From the NCBI RefSeq assembly GCF_036311985.1, contig NZ_JAZDCJ010000023.1: DNA of 29,308 nt; one strand, 5' to 3'. The stretch's first letter is position 1. Each line of letters begins with the position of its first letter. Origin of the DNA: JAZDCJ01 sp036311985. Lineage in GTDB: Bacteria > Actinomycetota > Actinomycetes > Actinomycetales > Micrococcaceae. The notes beneath the pieces were generated by a model. That model was not told the DNA's origin. It saw only the letters and a program-made list of their open reading frames with translations, and did not search any database. Below, one piece after another: positions 22,778 through 29,308 of the stretch. A program made the translations under genes and the position numbers.

Positions 22778-23667
22778 GCGCCGGCGACCGTCGGTTCCAC
22801 GGATCCGCGGAAATGCCGGCGCCCCGTGCGGCCGTCCCAGCCACTGAACCCGGTCCGGCCGCCGTCCGGCCGGGCCGCGAACTGCACGGTCCCGGGCAGG
22901 AAGACGGGTGCCTCGAAGGTGATCTCCCAGCGGTAGCCGCCCTCGACGGGGGCCGTCGAGGCCAACGCCCTCCCTGCGAGATACATGCCGTGGGCGATCT
23001 GCCGCTTCAGGCCGAGGGCCCTCGCGCTCGCCGCCGAGAGGTGGATCGGGTTGTAGTCGCCGAGCACCGCGGCGTAGTCCCGTCCCGTTCCCGGACCGAG
23101 GCGCCAGGCGCCGGTCCGCGCGGGCGCCGCGACCCCGGCGTCGTCCCGCGCGGGCCGCTCCGGACGTTCGCCGGCCCACACCCCCTTGGCCAGGTAGGTG
23201 GAGGTGCCGCGCCACGCCGGGCCGTCGCCGTTGTGCACCTCGCTGACCAGGTCGACCCGCGTACCGGCGTGGTGCGGCGCCAGCTCCTCCGCCCACGCGC
23301 GGACCTCGAGCGGCCCGGACACGGCCAGGGGCCGGGCGTGATCCACCCGGTTGGCCAGGTGCACCATGCCCAGGAGCGGCAACGGGAACGAGCGCTCGGC
23401 CATGAGCCCCATGGCGACGGGGAACGCGAGCCCGTGGACGAATACGGAGGGGAGCGTGTCCCGGACCGTGTCGCCCATGAGCCGCTGGTAGGCCACGACG
23501 CGGGCGGGGTCGGCGCGCACGCCGGCCACGCGGTGCTCGGTTTCCGGCAAGGCTCCCGGCGTCTCCCGCCCGCGCCCGGCCAGGCGGGCGAGGTGCCCGC
23601 CGGCCGCGGCGGCGTAGAGCGACGGGAGCGAGGGCGCCGCGTCCAGCTGGACGATCCGGCGGCTCAT
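22774..23667 (-). CDS. MaoC-like enoyl-CoA hydratase (HtdX-like)
   Basis: A 297-residue double hot-dog protein. The C-terminal hot dog carries the (R)-hydratase motif LGDYNPIHLSAASARALG with catalytic Asp204 and His209, followed by QIAHGMYLAG. The N-terminal hot dog (residues 60-165) has lost this motif and likely binds the acyl chain. It would hydrate 2-enoyl thioesters to (R)-3-hydroxyacyl thioesters. Its start overlaps the FabG4-type gene by 4 bases (ATGA). M. tuberculosis htdX (Rv0241c) is likewise next to fabG4 (Rv0242c) and fadA2 (Rv0243), supporting the same module. The stop shares a CTAG with mshA. Confidence 0.9.
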   Translation of the reverse strand: MSRRIVQLDAAPSLPSLYAAAAGGHLARLAGRGRETPGALPETEHRVAGVRADPARVVAYQRLMGDTVRDTLPSVFVHGLAFPVAMGLMAERSFPLPLLGMVHLANRVDHARPLAVSGPLEVRAWAEELAPHHAGTRVDLVSEVHNGDGPAWRGTSTYLAKGVWAGERPERPARDDAGVAAPARTGAWRLGPGTGRDYAAVLGDYNPIHLSAASARALGLKRQIAHGMYLAGRALASTAPVEGGYRWEITFEAPVFLPGTVQFAARPDGGRTGFSGWDGRTGRRHFRGSVEPTVAGA

Positions 23668-24995
23668 CGGCCCACCAGGGACTGCCCGCAGACCCGCAGC
23701 GTCTGCCCGTTGATCCCGCCGGCGGCGTCGGAGGCGAGGAAGGCGATGGCCTCGGCGACGTCGAGCGGCAGCCCGCCCTGCATGAGCGAGGGCATGAGCA
23801 TGCGCGCCACGGTGCGGGTCGCGACGGGGATCTTCGCCGTCATGTCGGTCTCGATGAAGCCGGGCGCCACAGCGTTGATGCCGCCGGCGCCCATGCTGCG
23901 GGCCGTCGCCGACACCATGCCGATGACCCCGCCCTTCGACGCGGCGTAGTTGCTCTGGCCGCGGTTGCCGGCGATGCCGCTCGTGGAGGCGAGCGAGACG
24001 ATCCGCAGTCCGTCGATTCCGGCGGCGAGGAACGCCTCGTTCATGGCGAGCTGCGATTCGATGTTGACGGCGATGACGGAGTTCCAGCGGGCAGCGTCCA
24101 TGTTGGCCAGGAGCTTGTCCCGCGTGATGCCGGCGTTGTGCACGACGATGTCGAGCCCACCGTGGCGGGCGCGGGCGTGCTCGAGGATCAGCGCGCCGGC
24201 GTCGGGCCGGGTGATGTCCAGTTGCAGCGCCGTGCCGCCGACCTCGTTCGCGACGGCCGCGAGCGCTCCCCCCGCGGCGGGGACGTCCACGACGACGACG
24301 CGGGCGCCGTCGCGGTGCAGGGTCCGGGCGATCGCCGCGCCGATGCCGCGCGCGGCGCCCGTGACGACGGCGGTCTTGCCGGCGAGCGGGCGGTCCCAGT
24401 CCTGTGGCAGCGCGCCCCGTCCGGTCTCGATGGCGAGGAACTGGCCGTCGACGTACGCGCTGCGTCCGGAGAGCAGGAAGCGCAGCGCCGCGACGGCCGA
24501 GGGGGCGCCGGCGTCGATGCCCTCCCCGAGCAGGATCCCGTTGGCGGTCGCCCCGCCGCGCAGCTCGCGCCCGATCGAGCGCACGAAGCCGTCCACGCCC
24601 TGCCGGGCCGCGGCCTCGGCCGGATCCAGCTCGGGCCCGGACGGGCGCGAGACGGAGACGACGCGGCCTCCGGGGGCCAGCTGGCGCAGGGCCTCCCCCG
24701 TCTCCAGCGCCACCTCGGCGAGGTCGCGGGGCGCGCGCACGTCGTCGAGGGCGAGGACGACGGCGCCGGCCGTGCCGGGGCCTCCGGCGTGGCGCCTGAC
24801 GTCGAGCCCCCAGCCGAGCAGGACCCCGGACAGCGCGGCGGCGGAGGCCCCGCCGCCGAGCAGCAGGACGGGCCCCGGGACGAGCGGCGCGGCCGGGTCG
24901 TAGCGGCGCAGGATGGACGGCCGGGGCAGTCCCAGGGCCTTCGAGAGCTGCTGGGTCAGTCCGGTGTTGACGAGCTTGAGGTACGCGTCGGCCAT
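23664..24995 (-). CDS. fabG: 3-oxoacyl reductase, two-domain FabG4 type
   Basis: A 443-residue short-chain dehydrogenase/reductase of the high-molecular-weight FabG type. Residues 1-195 are a flavodoxin-like N-terminal domain that has lost a proper cofactor site. The C-terminal SDR domain has TGAARGIG (212-219), HNAG (286-289), and catalytic Ser337, Tyr350 and Lys354. Mycobacterial FabG4 reduces 3-oxoacyl-CoA with NADH, so this one probably interconverts 3-oxo- and 3-hydroxyacyl-CoA between the hydratase and the thiolase. It starts 2 bases after the thiolase stop and overlaps the MaoC start, so all three are translationally linked. Confidence 0.93.
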   Translation of the reverse strand: MADAYLKLVNTGLTQQLSKALGLPRPSILRRYDPAAPLVPGPVLLLGGGASAAALSGVLLGWGLDVRRHAGGPGTAGAVVLALDDVRAPRDLAEVALETGEALRQLAPGGRVVSVSRPSGPELDPAEAAARQGVDGFVRSIGRELRGGATANGILLGEGIDAGAPSAVAALRFLLSGRSAYVDGQFLAIETGRGALPQDWDRPLAGKTAVVTGAARGIGAAIARTLHRDGARVVVVDVPAAGGALAAVANEVGGTALQLDITRPDAGALILEHARARHGGLDIVVHNAGITRDKLLANMDAARWNSVIAVNIESQLAMNEAFLAAGIDGLRIVSLASTSGIAGNRGQSNYAASKGGVIGMVSATARSMGAGGINAVAPGFIETDMTAKIPVATRTVARMLMPSLMQGGLPLDVAEAIAFLASDAAGGINGQTLRVCGQSLVGR

Positions 24996-24997
24996 GA

Positions 24998-26314
24998 TCA
25001 GCGCGCCTCCAGGATCGCGACGACGCCCTGCCCGCCGGCCGCGCAGACGGAGATCAGGCCGCGGCCCGAGCCCTTCTCGTGGAGCATCTTGGCCAGGGTG
25101 GCGACGATCCGTCCGCCCGTTGCGGCGAACGGGTGCCCCGCGGCGAGCGAGGAGCCGTTGACGTTGAGCCGGGAGCGGTCGATCGAACCGAGCGGGGCGT
25201 CGAGGCCGAGCTTGTTGCGGCAGAAGTCCGGGTCCTCCCAGGCCGCCAGCGTGCTGAGCACCGTGCCGGCGAAGGCCTCGTGGATCTCGTAGAAGTCGAA
25301 GTCCTGCAGCGTCAGGCCGTTGCGCTCGAGCAGCCGCGGCACGGCATAGGCGGGGGCCATGAGCAGGCCCTCCTTGCCGTGCGCGAAGTCGACGGACGCG
25401 GCTTCGAAGTCGACGAAGTCCGCCAGCATCGGCAGGTCGTTCTCGCGCGCGAAGTCCTCGGAGCCGAGGAGGACGGCCGAGGCCCCGTCGGTCAGCGGCG
25501 TCGAGTTGCCCGCCGTCATGGTGGCGCGCTCGCCCAGCTCGCGTCCGAACGCGGGCTTGAGCGAGGCGAGCTTCTCGAGCGTCGTGTCGGGGCGCAAGTT
25601 GGTGTCCCGGGTGACACCGCGGAACTCGGTGACCAGGTCGTCGAAGAAGTGGCGGTCGTAGGCGGCGGCGAGGTTACGGTGGCTCGCGAGCGCCAGCTCG
25701 TCCTGGGCCTCGCGCGTGATCCCCCACGCCGCCGTCGTCAGGGCCTGGTGGTCTCCCATCGACAGGCCCGTGCGCGGTTCCCCGGTTCCGGGCGCATCGG
25801 GGGCGAGGTCGCGGGGACGCAGCTTCGCGGCCGCGGCGAGGCGCTGCGGCAGGGTCCTGGCGCGGGAGAGCTCGAGCAGCACGGCCCGCAGGCCCTCGCT
25901 CACGGCGATCGGCGCGTCGGAGGTCGTGTCCACTCCCCCGCCGATGGCCGACTCGATCTGCCCGAGCTTGATCTTGTTCGCGAGCGAGCCGATGGCCTCC
26001 AGACCCGTGGCGCAGGCCATCTGGACGTCGTAGGCGGGCGTCTCGGGGGCGAGCGCGGTGCCGAGGACGGATTCGCGGACCAGGTTGAAGTCCCGTGAGT
26101 GCTTGAGGACGGCGCCGCCGGCGACGGCACCGAGGCGGTGGCCCTGCAGGCCGAACCGTGCCACGAGGCCGTCGAGCGCAGCGGTGAGCATGTCCTGGTT
26201 GGACGCCTGGGAGTAGGCGCCGTTGGAGCGGGCGAACGGGATCCGGTTGCCGCCGATGACGACGGCGGGGCGCACGGCTTCCGCTCGCGCTGCGGACGTG
26301 GGCTTTTCGGCCAT
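24998..26314 (-). CDS. Acetyl-CoA C-acyltransferase (thiolase, FadA2-like)
   Basis: A 438-residue thiolase that cleaves 3-oxoacyl-CoA with CoA, or condenses two acyl-CoAs. The nucleophile is Cys101 in QMACATGLEA. EIHEAFAG carries the acidic/His pair of beta-oxidation thiolases, GHPFAATGG holds the catalytic His, and CAAGGQG near the C-terminus holds the second Cys. The ATG at 26314 follows AAGGAG; upstream extension is not supported. It is first in the leftward fatty-acid operon and divergent from the TetR gene. The HEAFA form and the loop length fit FadA2-type long-chain thiolases. Confidence 0.93.
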   Translation of the reverse strand: MAEKPTSAARAEAVRPAVVIGGNRIPFARSNGAYSQASNQDMLTAALDGLVARFGLQGHRLGAVAGGAVLKHSRDFNLVRESVLGTALAPETPAYDVQMACATGLEAIGSLANKIKLGQIESAIGGGVDTTSDAPIAVSEGLRAVLLELSRARTLPQRLAAAAKLRPRDLAPDAPGTGEPRTGLSMGDHQALTTAAWGITREAQDELALASHRNLAAAYDRHFFDDLVTEFRGVTRDTNLRPDTTLEKLASLKPAFGRELGERATMTAGNSTPLTDGASAVLLGSEDFARENDLPMLADFVDFEAASVDFAHGKEGLLMAPAYAVPRLLERNGLTLQDFDFYEIHEAFAGTVLSTLAAWEDPDFCRNKLGLDAPLGSIDRSRLNVNGSSLAAGHPFAATGGRIVATLAKMLHEKGSGRGLISVCAAGGQGVVAILEAR

Positions 26315-26387
26315 GGTGTCTCCTTGGGAGTCGCTGCGGGGTCCCGCCGCGGCCGGAGGTGCTTTCTCGCGGCCGGTGTGACGAGGG

Positions 26388-26416
26388 TTACCGATACCTA
26401 GCGTACCTGATACGCT
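26388..26416 (+). promoter_or_regulatory. Promoter of the TetR-oxidase arm
   Basis: TTACCG at 26388-26393 and TACGCT at 26411-26416 are 17 bases apart. The -10 box is 7 bases before the GTG at 26424, so the transcript should be leaderless. The -10 box lies in the right arm of the operator. Confidence 0.5.
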
Positions 26417-26424
26417 GGGTATCG
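26392..26424. promoter_or_regulatory. Palindromic operator between thiolase and TetR genes
   Basis: CGATACCTAGCGTA (26392-26405) and TACGCTGGGTATCG (26411-26424) form an inverted repeat matching at 13 of 14 positions around a 5-base centre. It covers the -10 boxes of both directions and touches the TetR start codon. It is most likely the binding site of the adjacent TetR protein, giving joint control of both arms and autoregulation. Confidence 0.75.
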
Positions 26425-26428
26425 TGAA
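26400..26428 (-). promoter_or_regulatory. Promoter of the thiolase-FabG-MaoC arm
   Basis: On the minus strand TTCACG (26423-26428) and TACGCT (26400-26405) are 17 bases apart. Transcription would start near 26394, giving a leader of about 80 bases with an AAGGAG ribosome site before the thiolase ATG. It interleaves with the rightward promoter. Confidence 0.5.
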
Positions 26429-27167
26429 CATCCCCGCCACGCCCCTTGCCGGGCACCCGGCCGCCCCCGGCGACGGCCGCTCCGCCCGCTGGGACGCCCA
26501 CCGCCAGTCCCGCAAGCTCGCGCTCGTCAAGGCCGCCCGCAAGGCCGTCCACCGGCTCGGCCCGGCGGCCTCGATGGAGGACCTCGCCACGGCGGCCGGC
26601 ACCAGCAAGTCGGTCTTCTACCGCTACTTCGGCGACAAGGACGGCCTGCGCCGCGCCATGGGCGAGATCGTCGTGGGGACGATGCGCGAACGCATCATGT
26701 CCGCCATGCAGGACGCCTCCTCGCAGGCCGAGGGGCTCGGCTCGATGGTCGGCGCCTACCTGTCGATGGCGGAGACGTCCCCCAACGTGTACTTCTTCGT
26801 CACCTCCACCGACCGCGAGTCCCCGGGCGGCACCGCGGATCCCCTCGACCACTTCCTCGCCGAGCTCACCTCGATGATGGCCGGGCACATGCGCGGCTAT
26901 CTCGCGGGCCACCCCGGGCACGGCGCCCCCGACACGGACCTCGAGTTCTGGCCGCGCGCCGCGCTCGGCATGGTCCGCACCACCGGAGAGGCCTGGCTGC
27001 GGATGCCGGCAGACCGCTCACGGCCCACGCGCGACGAGCTCACGGCGGCGCTGCTGCGCTGGCTCGTCCACGGCATCGCGGCCGAGGGCGCCGCGGGCCC
27101 CGCCGACACCGACTCCGCCGAACGCTCCAGCTCGGCACACCGACCCGAACGAAAGGCCACGCAGTGA
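26424..27167 (+). CDS. TetR-family transcriptional regulator
   Basis: A 247-residue regulator. Residues about 30-75 are the TetR DNA-binding domain: ALVKAARKAVHRLGPAASMEDLATAAGTSKSVFYRYFGDKDGLRRAMG, with the recognition helix ending in the FYRYFGDK signature. The rest is a helical ligand domain with a conserved-looking AYLSMAETSPNVYFFV stretch. The tail after residue ~220 is disordered. The likely ligand is an acyl-CoA, judged only from its neighbours. Its GTG start abuts the palindromic operator, and its stop overlaps the oxidase GTG by 4 bases (GTGA), so regulator and oxidase are coupled. Confidence 0.92.
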   Translation: MNIPATPLAGHPAAPGDGRSARWDAHRQSRKLALVKAARKAVHRLGPAASMEDLATAAGTSKSVFYRYFGDKDGLRRAMGEIVVGTMRERIMSAMQDASSQAEGLGSMVGAYLSMAETSPNVYFFVTSTDRESPGGTADPLDHFLAELTSMMAGHMRGYLAGHPGHGAPDTDLEFWPRAALGMVRTTGEAWLRMPADRSRPTRDELTAALLRWLVHGIAAEGAAGPADTDSAERSSSAHRPERKATQ

Positions 27168-29308
27168 CCCAGGAAACCCCCACCTCCCCCGTTCCCGATC
27201 CCCGCGTCGACGTCGACGCGCTGGGGGTCCCATTCCTCCGCCAACGAGGTGAAGTCCGTTTTCCCTCTCGCGCCCTCGCGGCCCGCCCGGAGTTCCAGCG
27301 CATCGACGGCCAGTCCATGGACGAGCACCGCGACCGCGTCTTCGACCAGCTCCGGCTCCTCGTCCAGGAGAACGCGATCTCCCGCGCGTTCCCCCGCGGC
27401 GTCGGGGGCGGCGACGACCACGGTGGAAGCATCGCGGCCTTCGAGGAGCTCGTCACGGCCGATCCGTCACTCCAGATCAAGGCCGGCGTCCAGTGGGGCC
27501 TCTTCGCCGGGGCCGTCCTGCACCTGGGCACCGAGGAGCACCATGAGAAGTGGCTCCCGGGCATCCTCTCCCTGGAGATCCCCGGCGCCTTCGCCATGAC
27601 CGAGATCGGGCACGGATCGGACGTGGCCAGCATCGCGACCACGGCCACCTACGAACCGGAGACGGAGGAGTTCGTCCTCCACACGCCGTTCCGCGCCGCC
27701 TGGAAGGAGTACCTCGGGAACGCCGGCATCCACGGCCAGGCCGCCGTCGTCTTCGCCCAGCTCGTCACGCGCGGCGTCAACCACGGCGTGCACGCCTTCT
27801 ACGTCCCCATCCGCGACGGAGCCGACTTCCTGCCCGGTGTGGGCGGCGAGGACGACGGCCTCAAGGGCGGACTCAACGGCATCGACAACGGCCGGCTGCA
27901 CTTCACCAACGTCCGCGTCCCGCGCACCAACCTGCTCAACCGCTACGGCGATGTCGCCGCCGACGGCAGCTACAGCTCCCCCATCGCCAGCCCGGGGCGC
28001 CGCTTCTTCACGATGCTCGGCACCCTCGTCCAGGGCCGCGTGTCCCTCGACGGCGCGGCGGCCGCGGCGAGCAAGACGGCCCTGCAGATCGCCGTGGGCT
28101 ACGGCAACCAGCGCCGCCAGTTCAACGCCTCCTCCGACACCACCGAGGAGGTGCTGCTCGACTACCAGCGCCACCAGCGCCGCCTCCTCACGCGCGTCGC
28201 GACGACCTACGCCATGGGCTTCGCCCACGAGGAACTGCTCGAGAAGTTCGACGACGTCTTCTCCGGAGCGCACGACACGGACGAGGACCGGCAGGACCTC
28301 GAGACCCTCGCTGCCGCCCTCAAGCCCCTCTCGACGTGGAACGCCCTGGACATCCTCCAGGAATGCCGCGAGGCCTGCGGCGGGGCCGGCTTCATCGCCA
28401 AGAACCGCTTCACCGCCCTGCGTGCCGACCTCGACATCTACGTGACGTTCGAGGGCGACAACAACGTCCTGCTCCAGCTCGTGGCCAAGCGGCTGCTCTC
28501 CGACTACGCGGAGGAGTTCCGCAACCTCGACGCGGGGGTCCTCGCCCGCTACGTCGTCCGCCAGGCGGGCAACGCCGCCCTGCACCGCACGGGTCTGCGG
28601 CAGCTCGCGCAGACCTGGGCCGACACCGGCTCGGAGAAGCGCTCGGCCAACTTCCTCAAGGACCCGCAGACCCAGCGGGAGCTGCTCACGGACCGCGTGC
28701 GCTCGATGGTCGCCGAGGTCGCCGACGTCCTGCGAGGTGCCGCGAAGCTGCCCCAGGACCGCGCCGCCGCCCTCTTCAACGAACACCAGAACGAGCTCAT
28801 CGAGGCCGCCCGGGCCCACGCCGAGCTGCTCCAGTGGGAGGCCTTCACCCGGGGCCTCGCCCGCGTGGAGGACCCCGGCACCCGCGCCGTGCTCACCTGG
28901 GTCCGCGACCTGTTCGGGCTCGGCCTGATCGAGAAGGACCTCGCCTGGTACCTCATGCACGGCCGTCTGTCCGGCCAGCGCGCCCGGACCCTCGGCCCGT
29001 ACCTCAACCGGCTCCTCAACCGCCTGCGTCCGCACGCACAGGACCTCGTCGACGCGTTCGGCTACGCGCCGGAGCACCTCCGGGCCGAGATCGCCACGGG
29101 GATCGAGGCGGAACGCCAGGAGGAGGCCATGGAGTACCAGCGCCTGCGCCGCGCCTCGGCCGACGCCCCCGTCGACGAGAAGGTCCTCGCCGCACGGCGC
29201 AAGGCCGCCGATCTTGAACGCGACCGCCCCGAGGTAGGCGCCGAGCGGGCCCCAGGCCGTGTCCGGGAACTCGGTGGGCAGGTTCCACAGCGAGTTGTTG
29301 ATGGTCAT
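27164..29308 (+). CDS. Acyl-CoA oxidase/dehydrogenase family protein (3' end disrupted or open)
   Basis: A flavoprotein of the acyl-CoA oxidase-type family, starting with GTG (AAAGG 8 bases upstream) and open to the window edge. KAGVQWGLFAGAVLHLGTEEHH, GAFAMTEIGHGSDV and AAWKEYLGNAG mark the FAD-binding middle domain. VTFEGDNNVLLQL holds the catalytic base Glu430, and a second oxidase-like helical domain follows to about residue 650. It would introduce the trans-2 double bond of beta-oxidation; whether electrons go to O2 or to ETF cannot be told. Normal codon bias stops at about 29209 (Ala-Arg-Arg-Lys-Ala-Ala). The last ~33 codons in this frame look non-coding, so the true C-terminus is probably missing. 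Confidence 0.88.
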   Translation, partial: MTQETPTSPVPDPRVDVDALGVPFLRQRGEVRFPSRALAARPEFQRIDGQSMDEHRDRVFDQLRLLVQENAISRAFPRGVGGGDDHGGSIAAFEELVTADPSLQIKAGVQWGLFAGAVLHLGTEEHHEKWLPGILSLEIPGAFAMTEIGHGSDVASIATTATYEPETEEFVLHTPFRAAWKEYLGNAGIHGQAAVVFAQLVTRGVNHGVHAFYVPIRDGADFLPGVGGEDDGLKGGLNGIDNGRLHFTNVRVPRTNLLNRYGDVAADGSYSSPIASPGRRFFTMLGTLVQGRVSLDGAAAAASKTALQIAVGYGNQRRQFNASSDTTEEVLLDYQRHQRRLLTRVATTYAMGFAHEELLEKFDDVFSGAHDTDEDRQDLETLAAALKPLSTWNALDILQECREACGGAGFIAKNRFTALRADLDIYVTFEGDNNVLLQLVAKRLLSDYAEEFRNLDAGVLARYVVRQAGNAALHRTGLRQLAQTWADTGSEKRSANFLKDPQTQRELLTDRVRSMVAEVADVLRGAAKLPQDRAAALFNEHQNELIEAARAHAELLQWEAFTRGLARVEDPGTRAVLTWVRDLFGLGLIEKDLAWYLMHGRLSGQRARTLGPYLNRLLNRLRPHAQDLVDAFGYAPEHLRAEIATGIEAERQEEAMEYQRLRRASADAPVDEKVLAARRKAADLERDRPEVGAERAPGRVRELGGQVPQRVVDGH
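29204..29308 (-). other. Foreign-looking coding fragment on the opposite strand at the right edge
   Basis: Read on the minus strand from the last base, 35 codons begin Met-Thr-Ile-Asn-Asn-Ser-Leu-Trp-Asn-Leu and continue with a partly hydrophobic stretch (GPLGAYLGAVAFKIGG). Every one of these 35 codons ends in G or C, as real genes here do, while the plus frame loses that bias over the same bases. A real minus-strand gene starting here would have to run through the oxidase gene, which is implausible. The segment therefore looks like a piece of another gene joined in inverted orientation. I cannot identify its family. Confidence 0.4.

Noticed and set aside
27467..29308. A 613-residue open frame on the minus strand opposite the oxidase gene
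   Set aside because: Over most of its length it is a shadow of the oxidase gene. Only the first 35 codons at the right edge look like real coding sequence, and these are reported separately as a possible junction.
1..29308. CRISPR arrays, insertion sequences, integrases, toxin-antitoxin or phage-defence genes
   Set aside because: No spaced direct repeats, transposase-like proteins or terminal inverted repeats are visible, and every substantial coding region has a housekeeping or metabolic assignment.

Overview
The window is very GC-rich DNA with strong G/C bias at third codon positions and densely packed genes. It carries a Pup-proteasome system and two mycothiol biosynthesis genes (mshA, mshC), so it comes from an actinobacterium. 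The order of genes around pafA, and the two FKBP genes after it, suggest Micrococcales and probably a Micrococcaceae relative of Arthrobacter or Kocuria; that placement is inference from gene order and protein resemblance. I see no mobile element, prophage, CRISPR array or rRNA.

Layout. (1) 99-11363, all leftward: a HAD hydrolase, an M50 site-2 protease with CBS-like tail, trmI, arc/mpa, dop, pup, prcB, prcA, pafA, an FKBP lipoprotein and a cytoplasmic FKBP. Overlaps and short gaps suggest one long transcription unit, possibly with an internal start before arc, ending at a perfect GC hairpin. (2) 11423-12337, rightward: a PAC2-family protein. (3) 12345-14787, leftward: a small acidic protein, uppP and mshC. 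(4) 14829-15068, rightward: a DUF5703 protein. (5) 15087-17635, leftward: an M20 peptidase and an acyl-CoA dehydrogenase-like flavoprotein. (6) 17796-20097, rightward: tRNA-Leu(GAG) with a textbook terminator, then a secreted M23 endopeptidase with a very long disordered tail. (7) 20141-22777: two divergent GT4 glycosyltransferases, the second being MshA. (8) 22774-29308: a fatty-acid module. A thiolase, a two-domain FabG4-type reductase and a MaoC hydratase run left; a TetR regulator and an acyl-CoA oxidase-family enzyme run right from a shared palindromic operator.

How it works together. Pup is deamidated by Dop (its C-terminal Gln becomes Glu), ligated to lysines by PafA, recognised and unfolded by the Arc ring, and its targets are degraded by the PrcA/PrcB 20S core; Dop also removes Pup. 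MshA and MshC catalyse the first and the cysteine-ligation steps of mycothiol synthesis. UppP, the M23 enzyme and a GT4 enzyme serve the envelope. The right-hand module supplies the four activities of a beta-oxidation cycle under one regulator.

Most of the content is known biology. The points most worth checking are: the symmetric operator with interleaved divergent promoters at 26388-26428; a recurring TAnnnT-N6/7-start layout implying leaderless mRNAs for six genes; an Ala in place of Gly just before the PrcB catalytic Thr; and an abrupt switch of coding signal to the opposite strand in the last ~105 bases, which looks like an assembly junction or rearrangement breakpoint.
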